Assembly: GCF_036169555.1 (NCBI RefSeq)
Contig: NZ_CP108032.1
Span: 6,882,001 to 6,946,000 of the forward strand
Direction: 5' to 3'
Length of the DNA stretch: 64,000 bases
Source of the DNA: Streptomyces sp. NBC_00306
Lineage (GTDB): Bacteria; Actinomycetota; Actinomycetes; Streptomycetales; Streptomycetaceae
Shown here: positions 63,301 through 64,000 of the stretch, in pieces
Layout: every line of letters starts with the position of its first letter
How positions within the stretch are numbered: position 1 is the stretch's first letter
Program-made: the position numbers and the translations under genes
Notes under the pieces: model-generated
Databases searched by the model: none
The model's input: only the letters and a program-made list of their open reading frames with translations
Told to the model about the DNA's origin: nothing

Positions 63301-63714
63301 GCCGCCGCCGAACTGCTCGCGGGGCACGACACCTTCGTGCCGCAGGCGGCGGCGCTGCTGACGGAGTCCCTCGACCTGACTGCCGACGCGGACTCGCTGC
63401 GGGTGTCATACGACCGGCTCGTCGCCCTGCACGAGGACCGCCCGGCCCTCGCCGTCCGTACCGCCGATGCGCTCGGCCGCAGACTCTGCGGCGCGGACCG
63501 GGCCGGCGACGCCGCGACGCTGCTCACCGCCGCCCGGCAGCTCACCGAGGCGGGCGGTCGCACCGAGGGGCTTCTCGCGGTGACGCTCACCGCAGCGGGC
63601 GGCGAGCGCACGTCCTGGACCGAGCCGTGGCGGGCCCAGTTGCGCAGGCTGCGCCGCCATCCGGTCGCCGATGTGCGGGACGCCGCCCTCGGGTGCGTCA
63701 CCGCTCATGAATGA
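60322..63714 (+). CDS. Large helical-repeat (HEAT-like) protein
   Basis: A 1130-residue cytoplasmic protein built of Ala/Leu/Arg-rich helix pairs in a HEAT-like solenoid (for example DPDAFVRGQALRVAAGLGVTDEAFAAALDDAP, DRARVAVYAVTRASRYARPSEL and WLPWSPEASAVLVSAITDLSD). A segment around FLTKDSHWTLPVNNIDRTVHRWTARQQRSVV breaks the repeat and may be a functional site. No membrane helix, signal peptide or catalytic motif is seen. Large HEAT-type proteins often act as scaffolds binding proteins or RNA. It is divergent from the 59370 gene, and its position next to the tRNA-like gene and the AAA/VWA pair ties it loosely to them. The ATG at 60322 has a distant GGAAGG. Confidence 0.8.
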   Translation: MPHTSRRSADLLLAAIEPLPYPLRMRELSRRTRETEPEERRSLLVELDARGPYERGLAVVVASVGGETGWIGDRLADPDAFVRGQALRVAAGLGVTDEAFAAALDDAPAAIRRQLLRAVVSQRRTALADRLVDGVRETWGDTEAARLLPGCGRDTVARLLPALFHAVHGWTSLGRRHPGPVLDAAERELAALPESLRDGWWQRYARAVAATADAEPRRVLALFEAMGPAALPVPLSHRLAGLAKADPARIVGMLLAPEGHALRGRVTRRPALLSFLARHAPEDLMLRLGRVSAAWPDQLARLIAAHPPARRGAFHEAVVSDRGSDAQVVNAELLDVLPRSCVAVEARRMAERARERSAPWSEVLLAESYLPLDEARERLVAATRRPAAEDRSEAWPLLVRNAARSGDADSVTAVLREMARLRNEQDPVRSAALDALAATPPVLFTEEAEDHLDRVAADAVEARDSSPATRQALSRLAVEVLREHAAAGRRGLVNWALRTVVRISGSTGGADLGRLDRTLRRGQEHDVFEALRPWIEAGAEKADFSLAFALARAAGRRAAGMPELQELLWQAVRFGNSRAARTAVGLWLEAPQDRDRRVELLLSHERSAAVLPPVVAVLTSRRTDLLDRILEDTPPYGRFLTKDSHWTLPVNNIDRTVHRWTARQQRSVVRQLANAADDTSLPLYTRADAVASVARIPAGGADVAHRWTGSHDVVLAEAALAALTRTLRPADALPELLSYANGDRARVAVYAVTRASRYARPSELGALLRGVLEPGAAKVTSRKEAMRLAAARLPPTDAASVLADTYAMKDQHRDVRAACVAFAPALLGDERIWRLLTDASAGERVLRDGVLRVVPMDLPESYRPRYARLIRGVCEIRDKELAGTAFAALAHWLPWSPEASAVLVSAITDLSDRRSWYAAADALAAAAVHGPEAAAAVEQALTRLATADALAVENADDAGAERDRPARRRVEHLTDRLCRRSGVRPRVLRPVQKAAAELLAGHDTFVPQAAALLTESLDLTADADSLRVSYDRLVALHEDRPALAVRTADALGRRLCGADRAGDAATLLTAARQLTEAGGRTEGLLAVTLTAAGGERTSWTEPWRAQLRRLRRHPVADVRDAALGCVTAHE

Positions 63715-63716
63715 CG

Positions 63717-63763
63717 CCCGGCCGGGCCGCGCACCACAGGATCGTGGGCGCGGCCCGGCCGGG
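63717..63763. terminator. Very stable bidirectional hairpin
   Basis: Perfect 16-bp arms CCCGGCCGGGCCGCGC (63717-63732) and GCGCGGCCCGGCCGGG (63748-63763), with a further CCAC/GTGG pairing inside the loop. It lies between the convergent ends of the helical-repeat gene and the desaturase-like gene, so it probably ends both transcripts. Confidence 0.85.
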
Positions 63764-63778
63764 CGGGAGACAGCGGAG

Positions 63779-64000
63779 TCAGCGCGCTGCGCGCGCCGCC
63801 ATACGTGCCTTGCGGGCCGCGAGCTTCTCGTCGAACTTCGACGCCTCGGCGTCCAGCCCGCCCATGTACAGCCCGAGCTCCTCCTGCGCCTTGAGACCCT
63901 CCGGGCCCAGCCCGTCGATCTCCAGCACCTTCAGGAAGCGCAGCACCGGCTGCAGCACGTCGTCGTGGTGGATCCGCATGTTGTAGATCTCGCCGATCGC
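63779..64000 (-). CDS. Probable acyl-ACP desaturase, C-terminal part (runs out of the window)
   Basis: Only the last 73 or so codons are present. The peptide reads IGEIYNMRIHHDDVLQPVLRFL, then KVLEIDGLGPEGLKAQEELGLYMGGLD, and a basic Ala/Arg/Lys tail. This matches the end of actinobacterial stearoyl-ACP desaturase-like enzymes, diiron proteins that put a double bond in acyl chains. The catalytic ExxH motifs lie beyond the window, so the call rests on the C-terminus alone. An internal ATG at 63979 is not taken as the start because the frame stays open to the end. Confidence 0.6.
   Translation of the reverse strand, partial: AIGEIYNMRIHHDDVLQPVLRFLKVLEIDGLGPEGLKAQEELGLYMGGLDAEASKFDEKLAARKARMAARAAR

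Noticed and set aside
60904..63327. 807-codon minus-strand frame opposite the helical-repeat gene
   Set aside because: Gly/Gln/Val-rich shadow; the plus-strand protein is better supported.

Overview
The window is chromosomal DNA of a Streptomyces or very close relative. Reasons: very high GC with almost all codons ending in G or C, GTG starts, frequent ATGA/GTGA start-stop overlaps, a WhiB-family protein, a PucR-type regulator, a small two-domain laccase closely resembling SLAC of S. coelicolor, and a complete actinobacterial mce cluster. There is no rRNA, CRISPR array or insertion sequence.

Layout. 0.1-2.0 kb (-): secreted M64 metallopeptidase. 2.3-5.6 kb (+): NACHT STAND ATPase, broken by a one-base frameshift near 2.9 kb. 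5.6-8.2 kb (-): a small atypical SDR and a Tat-exported FAD oxidoreductase whose last codons are also frameshifted. 8.3-11.1 kb: YchJ-like protein, a membrane protein plus DJ-1/PfpI protein, and a divergent GlxA-type regulator, probably leaderless. 11.1-15.4 kb: acyl-CoA dehydrogenase plus SCP2 protein, a small hypothetical gene, and a long-chain acyl-CoA ligase. Both lipid units carry the same palindromic operator. 15.4-17.4 kb: ThuA protein and PucR-type regulator, then about 700 bp without a gene.

18.1-34.8 kb (+) is the mce locus. Three secreted proteins come first, then MceG ATPase, two YrbE permeases, six Mce proteins (the fifth a lipoprotein), four Mce-associated membrane proteins arranged as a duplicated A-B-A-B pair, and a secreted lytic transglycosylase. 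Nearly all junctions overlap, so the 14 genes from mceG to the transglycosylase look like one operon for lipid or sterol transport across the envelope.

34.8-36.9 kb: divergent ATP-dependent DNA ligase and LigD-type polymerase (NHEJ functions as separate proteins). 37.1-43.0 kb: exported sugar and copper redox module (cupredoxin-DUF1080 protein, ThuA/PQQ-type dehydrogenase, two-domain laccase). 43-45.3 kb: hypothetical protein, VOC protein and WhiB-family regulator. 45.3-48.1 kb (-): a type VII secretion-like cassette with a break in base composition. 48.4-51.4 kb (+): lipoprotein, hypothetical protein and membrane M48 peptidase operon. 51.6-53.0 kb: secreted DUF1996 protein.

53.1-63.7 kb is the least ordinary part. 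Three unusual tRNA-like genes with almost the same D arm surround a zinc-ribbon SDR lacking the catalytic Tyr, an LRR protein, a tandem-AAA MoxR-like ATPase and a VWA-like metalloprotein. Two uncharacterised genes follow, one a 1130-residue helical-repeat protein. The window ends inside what is probably an acyl-ACP desaturase gene. This tRNA-like/AAA/VWA/LRR/helical-repeat neighbourhood is my best candidate for an undescribed system.
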